Below are positions 18,357-27,857 of a stretch of DNA of 64,000 nt, one piece after another. A program made the position numbers and the translations under genes. This stretch comes from Streptomyces sp. NBC_01446 (GTDB lineage: Bacteria > Actinomycetota > Actinomycetes > Streptomycetales > Streptomycetaceae), in the NCBI RefSeq assembly GCF_026340095.1, contig NZ_JAPEPO010000001.1:3998501-4062500 (forward strand). The letters run 5' to 3'. The notes under the pieces were generated by a model. The model saw only the letters and a list, made by a program, of their open reading frames with translations. It did not search any database and had not been told where the DNA came from. Numbering within the stretch: position 1 is the stretch's first letter; every line of letters starts with the position of its first letter.

Positions 18357-19876
18357 GCGGAGCCCTCCCGCTTGTCGGAGGCGTACGAGTGGCGGTAGAG
18401 CGCGAGCGAGGGCGCGTAACGGCCGGACGGGTCGCGCAGGTGCAGATCGTCGAGGAGGGAGTACGCCCAGTTCTTGCCGAGCTTCCTGCTCCACTCGACA
18501 GGCCCCAGCGGGTAGTTGACACCCAGGCGCATCGCCGTGTCGATGTCCTCCGGAGTGGCCACTCCCTTGGCGACGGCGTCGTGCGCCAGGTCGATGAGCC
18601 GCGCGACCGTGCGGGCGACGATCATGCCGGGTACGTCCCCGATGACACTGACGTCCTTGCCGATGGCCTGGAAGAGCCCGGTGGCCTCGCGCAGGGTCTG
18701 CGGCGACGCTTGCTGAGAGGTCGCGAGAGCGAGGCGGGTGGCGGCTCGGTAGTCGAACGCCAGATCGAAGTAGATGACGTCCCGGTACTCGACGGACGTC
18801 TGGCCGTCCGCGAGAGCGAGCTGGCCACCGCTGGGAAGGACCAGGCGCGTGCCGTTGTCCTCGTCCTCCTCGCGCACCGGGATGCCCGCCTCGCGGATCA
18901 GCGTGAGGAGCTCGGCGGCAGGCCCCAGGTCGCCCTCGGCGACGACGTAGGCGGGCGCCTGGGCGGGCTGCGCCGTGTGCGGCTCCGGGCGCTCCTCGCC
19001 GTCCGCGTACGCGTACCAGCCGCGGCCTGACTTGCGGCCGTGCATGCCGGCCTCGACCAGGCGCCGCTGGGCGAGGGACGGCCGGAACTTCACGTCCTGG
19101 AAGAAGGCCTCCCACACGGAGCGGGTGACTGCTTCGTTGACGTCCTGCCCGATGAGGTCCGTCAGTTCGAAGGCGCCCATCTTGAAGCCGCCGCACTCGC
19201 GCAGGACGGCGTCGATGGTGGCGGGCTGGGCGCCCTGCTCCTCGTAGACCGCGAACGCCTCGGCGTAGAAGGGGCGCGCGATGCGGTTGACGATGAATCC
19301 GGGGGTGTCGGCGCACACGACGGGCGTCTTGCCCCAGGCGCGGGCCGTCTCGTACGCGCGTGTGGCCGCCGTGACGTCGGTCGCCGCGCCGGAGACCACC
19401 TCGACCAGGGGCATCAGGGGCGCGGGGTTGAAGAAGTGCAGGCCGACGAGGCGGCCCGGCAGGCGCAGCGCGCCGCCGACGGCCGTGACGGACAGGGACG
19501 AGGTGTTGGTCGCGAGCAGACAGTCGTCCCCGACGATCTCCTCCAGATCGGTGAACAGCTGCTGTTTCACGTCGAGCCGCTCCAGTACGGCCTCGACGAC
19601 GAGCGCCGCCCCCGCGAACTCCTCTAGGGACTCGGCGGGGCTCAGACGCGCGCGGGCGGCGTCGCGCTCGGCCGCGTCGAGCCTGCCCTTGTCGACCAGG
19701 CGGTCCAGGCGCGCGGCGATGGCGTCCGCAGCTTCCTGGGCGCGTCCCGGCACGGCGTCGTAGAGCCGGACGGGGTGGCCGGCGGTCAGGGCGACCTGGG
19801 CGATGCCCTGGCCCATGGTGCCGGTGCCCACCACGCCGACAAGGCGTTCGGGGCTGCCGAGCTCGAGTGCTGTCAT
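18353..19876 (-). CDS. paaH: 3-hydroxyacyl-CoA dehydrogenase PaaH
   Basis: The 507-residue product oxidises 3-hydroxyadipyl-CoA in the last part of the phenylacetate pathway. The NAD-binding loop is VGVVGTGTMGQGIAQVAL (about 13-30). Catalytic-domain motifs are LATNTSSLSVTAV, LVGLHFFNPAPLMPLVEVV (catalytic His and conserved Asn-Pro) and DTPGFIVNRIARPFYAEAF. At about 500 residues with a second C-terminal 3HCDH-like domain (DVPGMIVARTVARLIDLAHDAV), it matches the PaaH type rather than short FadB-like enzymes. It starts at ATG 19876 and is divergent from paaN across a shared TetR-type operator. Confidence 0.92.
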   Translation of the reverse strand: MTALELGSPERLVGVVGTGTMGQGIAQVALTAGHPVRLYDAVPGRAQEAADAIAARLDRLVDKGRLDAAERDAARARLSPAESLEEFAGAALVVEAVLERLDVKQQLFTDLEEIVGDDCLLATNTSSLSVTAVGGALRLPGRLVGLHFFNPAPLMPLVEVVSGAATDVTAATRAYETARAWGKTPVVCADTPGFIVNRIARPFYAEAFAVYEEQGAQPATIDAVLRECGGFKMGAFELTDLIGQDVNEAVTRSVWEAFFQDVKFRPSLAQRRLVEAGMHGRKSGRGWYAYADGEERPEPHTAQPAQAPAYVVAEGDLGPAAELLTLIREAGIPVREEDEDNGTRLVLPSGGQLALADGQTSVEYRDVIYFDLAFDYRAATRLALATSQQASPQTLREATGLFQAIGKDVSVIGDVPGMIVARTVARLIDLAHDAVAKGVATPEDIDTAMRLGVNYPLGPVEWSRKLGKNWAYSLLDDLHLRDPSGRYAPSLALYRHSYASDKREGSA

Positions 19877-19978
19877 GGTCGCGATCCTCCCGCACGGAAC
19901 GACGGCCGGAGGCCCGGGGGTCGGGGCGCAGCGGCGGGCGCGAAGTTTTCCACAGGTTCGACGGACCCCCTTGTCCCG

Positions 19979-19992
19979 ACCGATCGTTCGGT
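19979..19992. promoter_or_regulatory. PaaR-like TetR operator between paaH and paaN
   Basis: ACCGATCGTTCGGT fits the ACCGNNCGNNCGGT core known for PaaR. It lies 103 bases upstream of the paaH ATG and 93 bases upstream of the paaN ATG, so one site could control both divergent units, including autoregulation of the TetR gene. Its exact reverse complement occurs before paaA. Confidence 0.75.
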
Positions 19993-20084
19993 TACTCTAG
20001 CCGTGTCTGCCTGTTCCTGCCCAGCTGTTCCTGCCCAGCTCGCCGGCTCGACGAAGAGCCGTCTCGACGAGGAGTTGGTCCGCC

Positions 20085-21791
20085 ATGGCCGCCGAAGTCA
20101 CCGCGCACGACCTGATCGCCAAGCACCGGCCCACCCTTGACCAAGCGCTGGAAGCGATCCGCACGCGCGCGTACTGGTCGCCGCACCCCGAGCACCCCAA
20201 GGCCTACGGAGAGCACGGAAGCCTGAGCATGCCCGAGGGCAAGGCCGCCTTCGACGCGCTCTCCGGCACCCGGATCGACCTCGGCCAGCCCGGCACGGAC
20301 GACTGGGTGGGCGGCGAAATCTCGCCGTACGGAGTCGAGTTGGGCGTGACCTACCCGCACCCCGACCTCGATGTCCTGCTCCCCGCGATGCGCGCGGGCA
20401 TGCGCACGTGGCGCGAGGCGGGCGCCGAGGCACGCGCCGCCGTCTGCCTGGAGATCCTGGCCCGGATCAGCGCGCGTACGCACGAGTTCGCGCACGCCGT
20501 GATGCACACCAGCGGCCAGGCCTTCATGATGGCGTTCCAGGCGGGCGGCCCGCACGCGCAGGACCGCGGACTCGAAGCGGTGGCGTACGCGTACGTCGAG
20601 CAGGTGCGCACACCGGACGCGGCGGAGTGGACCAAGCCGCAGGGCAAGCGCGACCCCCTCGTCCTCGGCAAGCAGTTCACGCCGGTCGGGCGCGGCATCG
20701 CGCTCCTCATCGGCTGCAACACGTTCCCCACGTGGAACGGATATCCGGGCCTCTTCGCCTCCCTCGCCACCGGCAACCCCGTCCTGGTGAAGCCTCACCC
20801 GCGCGCCGTGCTGCCCCTCGCCCTCACCGTCCAGGTCTCTCGCGAGGTCCTCGCCGAGGCCGGCTTCGACCCGAATCTGGTGGCACTGGCCGCCGAGAAG
20901 CCCGGCGAAGGCATCGCCAAGACGATCGCCCTGCGCCCCGAAATCAAGATCATCGACTACACGGGCTCGACGGCGTTCGGCGACTGGCTGGAGACGCACG
21001 CCCGGCAGGCACAGGTCTACACGGAGAAGGCCGGCGTCAACACGGTCGTCATCGACTCGACCGACCGCTACAAGGGAATGCTGGCGAACCTCGCGTTCTC
21101 CCTGTCCCTGTACAGCGGCCAGATGTGCACCACCCCGCAGAACCTGCTCATCCCGCGCGACGGCATCAGCACGGACGAGGGCCCCAAGACGTACGACGAG
21201 GTGGTCACCGACATCGCCGCCGCGGTCGGCGGTCTCCTCGGCGACGACGCCCGGGCGAACGCGCTGCTCGGCGCCCTGGTGAACCCGGACGTGAAGTCCC
21301 GCCTGGAGGCCGCCTCCGGCCTCGGTGAAGTCGCCCTCGCCTCACGGGAGATCAGCAACCCGGAGTTCCCGGGCGCCGTCGTCCGTACGCCGATGATCGT
21401 CAAGCAGGACGGTGCGCGGAAGTTCTGGGACGGCGCCGACTCCGAGTCCGCCTACCTCAGCGAGTGCTTCGGCCCGGTCTCCTTCGCCGTCGCCGTCGAC
21501 TCCACGACGGACGCGCTGGACCTGCTGCGGCGCACGGTGCGCGACAAGGGGGCGATGACGGTCGGCGCGTACACGACCTCCGACGAGGTCGCCGAAGCCG
21601 TCGAAGAGGTCTGCCTCGAAGAGTGCGCCCAGCTGTCCATCAACCTCACGGGCGGGGTGTACGTGAACCAGACGGCGGCGTTCTCGGACTTCCACGGTTC
21701 CGGCGGCAACCCCGCGGCCAACGCGGCGCTGTGCGACGGAGCGTTCGTGTCGAACCGCTTCCGGGTGGTGGAGGTGCGCAAGGAGGCCTGA
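20085..21791 (+). CDS. paaN: Phenylacetic acid degradation protein PaaN (aldehyde dehydrogenase)
   Basis: The 568-residue product is an aldehyde dehydrogenase-superfamily enzyme of the PaaN type, longer than the usual 480-500. Typical text is TPVGRGIALLIGCNTFPTWN, NPVLVKPHPRAVLPLAL, IIDYTGSTAFGDWLE and the catalytic cysteine in SLYSGQMCTTPQNLL. It is expected to oxidise the ring-opened semialdehyde of the phenylacetyl-CoA pathway. It has no fused hydratase domain, unlike proteobacterial PaaZ. ATG 20085 follows an AGGAG site. It is divergent from paaH. Confidence 0.9.
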   Translation: MAAEVTAHDLIAKHRPTLDQALEAIRTRAYWSPHPEHPKAYGEHGSLSMPEGKAAFDALSGTRIDLGQPGTDDWVGGEISPYGVELGVTYPHPDLDVLLPAMRAGMRTWREAGAEARAAVCLEILARISARTHEFAHAVMHTSGQAFMMAFQAGGPHAQDRGLEAVAYAYVEQVRTPDAAEWTKPQGKRDPLVLGKQFTPVGRGIALLIGCNTFPTWNGYPGLFASLATGNPVLVKPHPRAVLPLALTVQVSREVLAEAGFDPNLVALAAEKPGEGIAKTIALRPEIKIIDYTGSTAFGDWLETHARQAQVYTEKAGVNTVVIDSTDRYKGMLANLAFSLSLYSGQMCTTPQNLLIPRDGISTDEGPKTYDEVVTDIAAAVGGLLGDDARANALLGALVNPDVKSRLEAASGLGEVALASREISNPEFPGAVVRTPMIVKQDGARKFWDGADSESAYLSECFGPVSFAVAVDSTTDALDLLRRTVRDKGAMTVGAYTTSDEVAEAVEEVCLEECAQLSINLTGGVYVNQTAAFSDFHGSGGNPAANAALCDGAFVSNRFRVVEVRKEA

Positions 21792-21811
21792 GGCCTCCGA
21801 CCGGCGTCAGC

Positions 21812-22594
21812 TCAGGCAGCCGGGCGGCCCGCGGGACCGCCCGGCGTGCCACAGGTGCTCCAGTGGAAGAGCGTCATACCGACGCTCGTCGCCAGGTTGT
21901 AGCTGGAGACCTGCGCCCGCATCGGCAGCGACACCAAGTGGTCGGCACGGGCGCGCAGTTCGGGCGACAGGCCGCTGCGCTCCGAGCCGAAGGCGAGCAG
22001 CGCGTCGTCCGGCAGCGCAGTCCCCCGGATGTCCTCACCCTCCGGATCAAGCGCGTACAGGGGCCCCGGCGGCAGCTCCTCCACCGCCAGGCGCTCGACC
22101 GCCGTCGCGAAGTGCAGGCCCGCACCACCGCGTACGACAGTCGGATGCCAGGGGTCGAGGCTGCCGGTCATGACGACGCCCGTCGCCCCGAAGCCCGCGG
22201 CAAGCCGGATGACGGCGCCCGCGTTGCCGAGGTTGCGGGGGTTGTCGAGGACGACGACGGGGGCGGCCCTCGGCAGGTGCGCCACGGCAGCCAGGTTCGC
22301 CGCCCGGTCGGGCCGCACCGCCAGCGCGGCCACCCCCGTGGGATGCAGACGCGGCACGAGGGCGCGCAGCGTCTCCTCCGGCACCTCCACCAAAAGCCCG
22401 TCAAGGGCATCCCGCACGTCCGGGGCGAGCTCCTCGGCCAGGCCGAGCGCGGCGGCACGGCTGGCCGCCAGAGCCACGGGCACGCGCGCACCGAAACGCA
22501 GGGCGTGCTTGAGCGCGTGGAACCCGTCGAGGAGGACGGACGACTCGGCACGGGCGCGCCATTCGTCGACGCCTGCGCTATCTGCCCTGCTCAT
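21812..22594 (-). CDS. SpoU/TrmH family RNA 2'-O-methyltransferase
   Basis: The 260-residue product has the knotted SPOUT fold signatures: VVLDNPRNLGNAGAVIRLAAGF (motif 1), LLAFGSERSGLSPEL (motif 2) and LPMRAQVSSYNLATSVGM (motif 3, where the cofactor-binding knot forms). These enzymes add a 2'-O-methyl group to tRNA or 23S rRNA from S-adenosylmethionine. The N-terminal part (SSVLLDGFHALKHALRFGA) looks like a substrate-binding domain, so 23S rRNA is the more likely target. The target base cannot be predicted. It is convergent with paaN and unrelated to phenylacetate metabolism. Confidence 0.88.
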   Translation of the reverse strand: MSRADSAGVDEWRARAESSVLLDGFHALKHALRFGARVPVALAASRAAALGLAEELAPDVRDALDGLLVEVPEETLRALVPRLHPTGVAALAVRPDRAANLAAVAHLPRAAPVVVLDNPRNLGNAGAVIRLAAGFGATGVVMTGSLDPWHPTVVRGGAGLHFATAVERLAVEELPPGPLYALDPEGEDIRGTALPDDALLAFGSERSGLSPELRARADHLVSLPMRAQVSSYNLATSVGMTLFHWSTCGTPGGPAGRPAA

Positions 22595-22692
22595 GCTGCT
22601 CGCCCGTTCATGCCGTGCGCCCTGCTCATGCTGTGTGCCCGCTCATGCTGCTTGCCTGCTCATGCTGCTTGCCTGTTCACGCTTTGTGCTTG
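22591..22692. repeat. 17-bp tandem repeat, about five to six copies
   Basis: A unit of about 17 bases (TCATGCTGCTTGCCTGC) is repeated from the start codon of the methyltransferase gene upstream: TCATG recurs at intervals of 17, 18, 17, 17 and 17 bases. Copies are imperfect. The array fills most of the 117-base gap to the next gene on the same strand, so it forms the leader of the methyltransferase gene. The first copy contains its start codon, so array length could affect translation. Confidence 0.8.
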
Positions 22693-22711
22693 TGCACGCC
22701 GTTCTCCCCGC

Positions 22712-23898
22712 TCATGGCGTGAAGCCTACGTGGGCCTGGTCGGGGCTCTCCGCGGCGCGAGGCCCCGGAACCGTAGAGGCGCCGACCGTACGGGAAAACA
22801 CACCTCCACGCGTGCGTGCCACCCATCCACCCAGTCGCCTCAGGAACGCCGTCGGCAGGAACACCACGTCGGCGGCGATCATCGCGAGCGAGAAGAACGG
22901 CAGCCCGAGCAGCACGGCGATCGCCGCGTGCTCACACATCATGGCGATCAGCAGGACGTTCTTGACGCGCCGGTTGAACAGCGTGAACGGGAAGGCGACC
23001 TGTACGGCGACCGTCCCGTACGACACGAGCATCACCATCAGCCCGTGCGAGGCGAGCAGATCACCGAGGGCCGGCCAGGGCGAGAAGTAGTCCAGGTGGA
23101 GCGGGTAGTAGACCGCCGTCCCGTCCTGCCAGCGACTGCCCTGGATCTTGTACCAGCCGGCGGTCGCGTAGATCAGACATGCCTCCGCCATGATCACGAG
23201 AAGCGCGGCGTTGTGCGCGAGGTTCGCGATCACGTCGAGCAGCTGCCGGAGCTCGCTGTACGGGTCCCTCCGGTTCACCGCCCACCACAGGCCCTGCACG
23301 GCCCACAGCCCCCAGAACACGACCAGCCAGCCCCCACTCACGACCCCCATGAACGTGATCACGGAGAGCCCGAGCCCCGCGAGCCACCACAGCAACGGAC
23401 CCACGACGTCGGTCGGCCCGATGTCGTCCTCACGCGCAAAGTGCTCACGCGCGCGTGCCGCTCGCCGCGCGTCCAGCGACCAGACCTGCCCGCACCGTGT
23501 GAACACCAGATAGATCGACATCAGATGGATGACGTTGTCGCCGCCGTCGCCCATGAAGATGCTGCGGTTCTGCAGTGAGAGCACGCCGATCATGAACAGG
23601 ACGGACATGGTCCGGGTGCGCCAGCCCAGCATCAGAAGCGCGCTGGTCACGACCGCGGCGGCGTAGACGATCTCGAACCAGACGCGGCCGTCCGACCACA
23701 TCAGAGCGGTGAAGGCGCCGTTACCGGCGATGAGCTGCTGTGCCATGTCCCAGCTCCACGGCCCGTCGGGCCCGTACAGCTCGTGGCGGTTGGGGAACTC
23801 GCGCAGCAGGAACAGCAGCCAGGTCGCGGAGAAGCCGATTCGGATCACTGCGCTCTGGTAGGGCCCGAGGGCGGACCCGGTGACGCGGTCGATGCGGT

Positions 23899-23902
<4 letters not shown>
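22712..23902 (-). CDS. HTTM-domain (vitamin K-dependent gamma-carboxylase-like) membrane protein
   Basis: The 396-residue product is a polytopic membrane protein with the horizontally transferred transmembrane domain found in vitamin K-dependent gamma-carboxylase. Features include YQSAVIRIGFSATWLLFLL, the region QNRSIFMGDGGDNVIHLMSIYLVF, and helices such as VVSGGWLVVFWGLWAVQGLWW and NVLLIAMMCEHAAIAVLLG. Family members carry a conserved sequence around DNV/H, present here. The GTG start at 23902 overlaps the DUF5819 stop by four bases, so the two are coupled and probably form one complex. The function of bacterial HTTM/DUF5819 pairs is not established. Confidence 0.85.
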
Positions 23903-24885
<983 letters not shown>

Positions 24886-25021
24886 GCCGCCCCGTTTCCC
24901 CGAGTCTCCCGATGCCTCCGGTCCGCGCTTTTGCCGAACCGATTCCTCGCCCCGCGGCCCGCTCCCGCCGCCGCACCGGCACGGTACTCAGCCGCGCACG
25001 CGAGGCACAGAGGCACGGGAC

Positions 25022-25030
25022 TTATCCACA
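25022..25030. promoter_or_regulatory. DnaA box TTATCCACA
   Basis: A perfect classical DnaA box lies in the 251-base region upstream of paaA, far from oriC itself. It may titrate DnaA or influence the divergent promoters; no cluster is present at this location. Confidence 0.45.
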
Positions 25031-25089
25031 GGCCGGACCTCGCAGGGTTGACACCCTACGGCGCCACGTCCCACCATTGAATCCAACGA

Positions 25090-25103
25090 ACCGAACGATC
25101 GGT
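25090..25103. promoter_or_regulatory. PaaR-like TetR operator upstream of paaA
   Basis: ACCGAACGATCGGT is the exact reverse complement of the core at 19979-19992. It ends 33 bases before the paaA ATG, a position expected for a repressor overlapping the promoter or leader. It ties the paaABCDE operon to the same TetR regulator as paaH and paaN. Confidence 0.78.
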
Positions 25104-25136
25104 CGGGAGATTCGCTCAAGGTCGAGGGAGACCGGG

Positions 25137-26201
25137 ATGGCGACAGCAGCTGCGCACCAAGCGGCGCGGACACAGGCGGCCCACGCCACGTCCGACGCCA
25201 CCGGCACCGCCCCGGGCCAAGCGCCGGGCACCGCCGCGTACCAGACAGCGTTCGACACCGCCGTCGCGGCGGAGGAGCGCATCGAGCCTCGCGACTGGAT
25301 GCCGGACGCCTATCGCGCGACGCTCGTGCGCCAGATCGCGCAGCACGCCCACTCCGAGATCATCGGCATGCAGCCGGAGGCCAACTGGATCACGCGCGCC
25401 CCTTCGCTGCGCCGCAAGGCGATCCTGATGGCCAAGGTCCAGGACGAGGCCGGCCACGGCCTGTACCTGTACAGCGCCGCCGAAACCCTCGGCACGGGCC
25501 GCGACGAACTCCTCGACAAGCTGCACAGCGGCCGTCAGAAGTACTCGTCGATCTTCAACTACCCGACACTGACCTGGGCGGACGTCGGCGCCATCGGCTG
25601 GCTCGTGGACGGCGCGGCCATCACGAACCAGGTCCCCCTGTGCCGCTGCTCGTACGGGCCGTACGCGCGCGCCATGGTGCGGATCTGCAAGGAGGAGTCC
25701 TTCCATCAGCGCCAGGGCTACGAGCTGCTCCTCGCGCTGAGCCGCGGCACCGAGGCCCAGCACGCGATGGCGCAGGACGCCGTCGACCGCTGGTGGTGGC
25801 CGTCCCTGATGATGTTCGGCCCTCCGGACGACGAGTCGTCGCACTCCGCGCAGTCGATGGAGTGGAAGATCAAGCGCCATTCGAACGACGAGCTGCGCCA
25901 GCGCTTCGTAGACATCTGCGTTCCGCAGGCCGAATCCCTCGGGCTCACCCTCCCCGACCCGGACCTCGTGTGGAACGAGGAGCGCGGGCACCACGACTTC
26001 GGAGCCATCGACTGGACGGAGTTCTGGGAGGTCCTCAAGGGCAACGGACCGTGCAACGAACAGCGGATCACCCAGCGCAGGCAGGCGCACGACGAGGGCG
26101 CCTGGGTCAGGGAAGCGGCCGCGACCCACGCGGCGAAACACTCCGAGGCGAAGCACGCCGAGGCACAGGACTCCGGGGCGAACGGGAAGGCGACGGCATG
26201 A
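25137..26201 (+). CDS. paaA: Phenylacetyl-CoA epoxidase catalytic subunit PaaA
   Basis: The 354-residue product is the di-iron oxygenase subunit that epoxidises the aromatic ring of phenylacetyl-CoA with O2. Metal-ligand motifs are AKVQDEAGHGLYLY and RICKEESFHQRQGYEL. Other family text is TLVRQIAQHAHSEIIGMQPEANW and RWWWPSLMMFGPPDD. Both ends are extended: an Ala/Thr/Gly-rich stretch of about 40 residues at the N-terminus and an Ala/Lys/His-rich tail. ATG 25137 was chosen because it lies directly after GGGAGACC and before the family start; the longer upstream frame crosses the operator. It is the first gene of paaABCDE, and its stop overlaps the paaB start. Confidence 0.94.
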   Translation: MATAAAHQAARTQAAHATSDATGTAPGQAPGTAAYQTAFDTAVAAEERIEPRDWMPDAYRATLVRQIAQHAHSEIIGMQPEANWITRAPSLRRKAILMAKVQDEAGHGLYLYSAAETLGTGRDELLDKLHSGRQKYSSIFNYPTLTWADVGAIGWLVDGAAITNQVPLCRCSYGPYARAMVRICKEESFHQRQGYELLLALSRGTEAQHAMAQDAVDRWWWPSLMMFGPPDDESSHSAQSMEWKIKRHSNDELRQRFVDICVPQAESLGLTLPDPDLVWNEERGHHDFGAIDWTEFWEVLKGNGPCNEQRITQRRQAHDEGAWVREAAATHAAKHSEAKHAEAQDSGANGKATA

Positions 26202-26488
26202 GCGACGCGAAGGACTGGCCGCTGTGGGAGGTATTCGTACGCTCCCGGCGCGGACTGTCGCACACCCACGCGGGAAGCCTGCACGCGCCGGACGCCGAGC
26301 TCGCCCTGCGTAACGCACGCGATCTGTACACCCGCCGCGGCGAAGGCGTCTCGATCTGGGTCGTCCCGTCCACCTCGATCACCGCCTCCTCGCCCGACGA
26401 GAAGGACCCCTTCTTCGAGCCCGCCGCCGACAAGCCGTACCGGCACCCGACGTTCTACGAGATCCCGGAAGGGGTGAAGCACCTGTGA
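26198..26488 (+). CDS. paaB: Phenylacetyl-CoA epoxidase subunit PaaB
   Basis: The 96-residue product is the small bridging subunit of the PaaABCE complex. It begins with the characteristic WPLWEVFVRSRRGLSHTHAGSL, followed by LALRNARDLYTRRGEGVSIWVVP and a C-terminal region with FFEPAADKPYRHPTFYEIP. The ATG overlaps the paaA stop (ATGA) and its end overlaps the paaC GTG, so translation is coupled throughout. Length is normal for the family. Confidence 0.95.
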   Translation: MSDAKDWPLWEVFVRSRRGLSHTHAGSLHAPDAELALRNARDLYTRRGEGVSIWVVPSTSITASSPDEKDPFFEPAADKPYRHPTFYEIPEGVKHL

Positions 26489-27237
26489 CCACGTCCCTGA
26501 ACCCCGCCTCTTCCGCCGACGCCGACGCCGTCACCGCCGCCGCGGCGCTGGCCCTGGGCGACGACGCGCTCGTGCTGTCGCACCGACTGGGGGAGTGGGC
26601 CGGACACGCCCCGGTCCTCGAAGAAGAAGTCGCCCTGGCCAACATCGCGCTCGACCTCCTCGGCCAGGCCCGGGTCCTGCTCTCCCTCGTCGGCGACGAG
26701 GACGAGCTGGCCTACCTGCGAGAGGAACGCGCCTTCCGCAACGTCCAGTTGGTCGAACAGCCCAACGGCGACTTCGCCCACACCATCGCCCGACAGCTGT
26801 ACTTCTCCACGTACCAGCGCCTCCTGTACGGCCGTCTCGCCGAGACCGACGGACCGCTCGCCGGTCTCGCCGCCAAGGCGGTCAAGGAGGTCGCGTACCA
26901 CCAGGACCACGCCGAGCAGTGGACCGTACGCCTCGGGGACGGCACCGCCGAAAGCCACGACCGGATGCAGCAAGGCTGCGACGCACTCTGGCGCCACACG
27001 GGAGAGATGTTCCAGCCCGTCGACGGCATCGACATCGACTGGCCGGAGATCGAAGCCAGTTGGACCGCATCGGTCACCGCCGTCCTGGAGCGGGCGACCC
27101 TGGCCGTCCCGGAGGGACCGCGGACCGGGGCCTGGAGCGCCGGCGCCGGGCGCCAGGGCCTGCACACGGAACCGTTCGGACGGATGCTCGCCGAGATGCA
27201 GCACCTCCACCGCAGCCACCCGGGGGCGTCATGGTGA
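26485..27237 (+). CDS. paaC: Phenylacetyl-CoA epoxidase structural subunit PaaC
   Basis: The 250-residue product is the ferritin-like structural partner of PaaA. Conserved text is ALGDDALVLSHRLGEWAGHAP, EEEVALANIALDLLGQARVL, VEQPNGDFAHTIARQLYFS and AYHQDHAEQWTVRLGDGT. It stabilises the PaaA active site but lacks the full di-iron centre in known members. It starts with GTG 26485 inside the paaB stop, and ends after the start of paaD with a seven-base overlap. Confidence 0.94.
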   Translation: MTTSLNPASSADADAVTAAAALALGDDALVLSHRLGEWAGHAPVLEEEVALANIALDLLGQARVLLSLVGDEDELAYLREERAFRNVQLVEQPNGDFAHTIARQLYFSTYQRLLYGRLAETDGPLAGLAAKAVKEVAYHQDHAEQWTVRLGDGTAESHDRMQQGCDALWRHTGEMFQPVDGIDIDWPEIEASWTASVTAVLERATLAVPEGPRTGAWSAGAGRQGLHTEPFGRMLAEMQHLHRSHPGASW

Positions 27238-27857
27238 CCAAAGCCCCCGAGGCCTCCCCCCAGGACACCGCCGACCGACCGGAGACGCCGCTCGAAGCTG
27301 AGCTGCGCCGCCTCGCCGGCTCCGTGCCCGACCCCGAACTGCCCGTACTCACCCTGGAGGAGCTGGGCGTGCTCCGCGCCGTCCACTGCCTCAACCCCGG
27401 CAGCGTCGAGGTGGAGCTGACCCCCACCTACACGGGCTGCCCGGCCGTCGAGGCCATGTCCACGGACATCGAGCGCGTCCTGCACGAGCGCGGAATACCG
27501 GACGTCACCGTCCGGCGGGTGCTCGCACCGGCCTGGACCACGGACGACATCACGGACGAGGGCCGCCGCAAGCTCCGGGAGTTCGGCATAGCTCCACCCC
27601 GCGCCGTCCGGGAGCACCAGGGACCGGTGACCGTCACCCTGAGCCCCACCCGCACCACACCACCCACGCACACAGCTGCAGACGCGGCCGCCGCCACGCT
27701 CCTCGGCGCCCCCGAGGCAGGCGACGCCCCTCTGCGCTGCCCGCACTGCGGATCCACGGACACCGAACTGCTGAGCCGCTTCTCCTCCACCGCCTGCAAG
27801 GCCCTGCGACGCTGCCTCGACTGCCGCGAACCCTTCGACCACTTCAAGGAGTTGTGA
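27231..27857 (+). CDS. paaD: PaaD, MIP18-type iron-sulfur assembly factor
   Basis: The 208-residue product has an N-terminal MIP18/DUF59 domain (VPDPELPVLTLEELGVLRAV, then VELTPTYTGCPAVEAMSTDI) and a C-terminal zinc-ribbon-like segment with CPHCGSTDTELLSRF and CRCLDC-type spacing (RRCLDCREPFDHFKEL). PaaD helps mature the iron-sulfur cluster of the epoxidase reductase PaaE. ATG 27231 overlaps the end of paaC. The linker between the domains is Ala/Thr/Pro-rich. Confidence 0.92.
   Translation: MVTKAPEASPQDTADRPETPLEAELRRLAGSVPDPELPVLTLEELGVLRAVHCLNPGSVEVELTPTYTGCPAVEAMSTDIERVLHERGIPDVTVRRVLAPAWTTDDITDEGRRKLREFGIAPPRAVREHQGPVTVTLSPTRTTPPTHTAADAAAATLLGAPEAGDAPLRCPHCGSTDTELLSRFSSTACKALRRCLDCREPFDHFKEL

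Noticed and set aside
19564..19577. GTTTCACGTCGAGC, resembling parS
   Set aside because: It differs at two positions of the palindrome and lies inside conserved paaH codons, so chance similarity is more likely.
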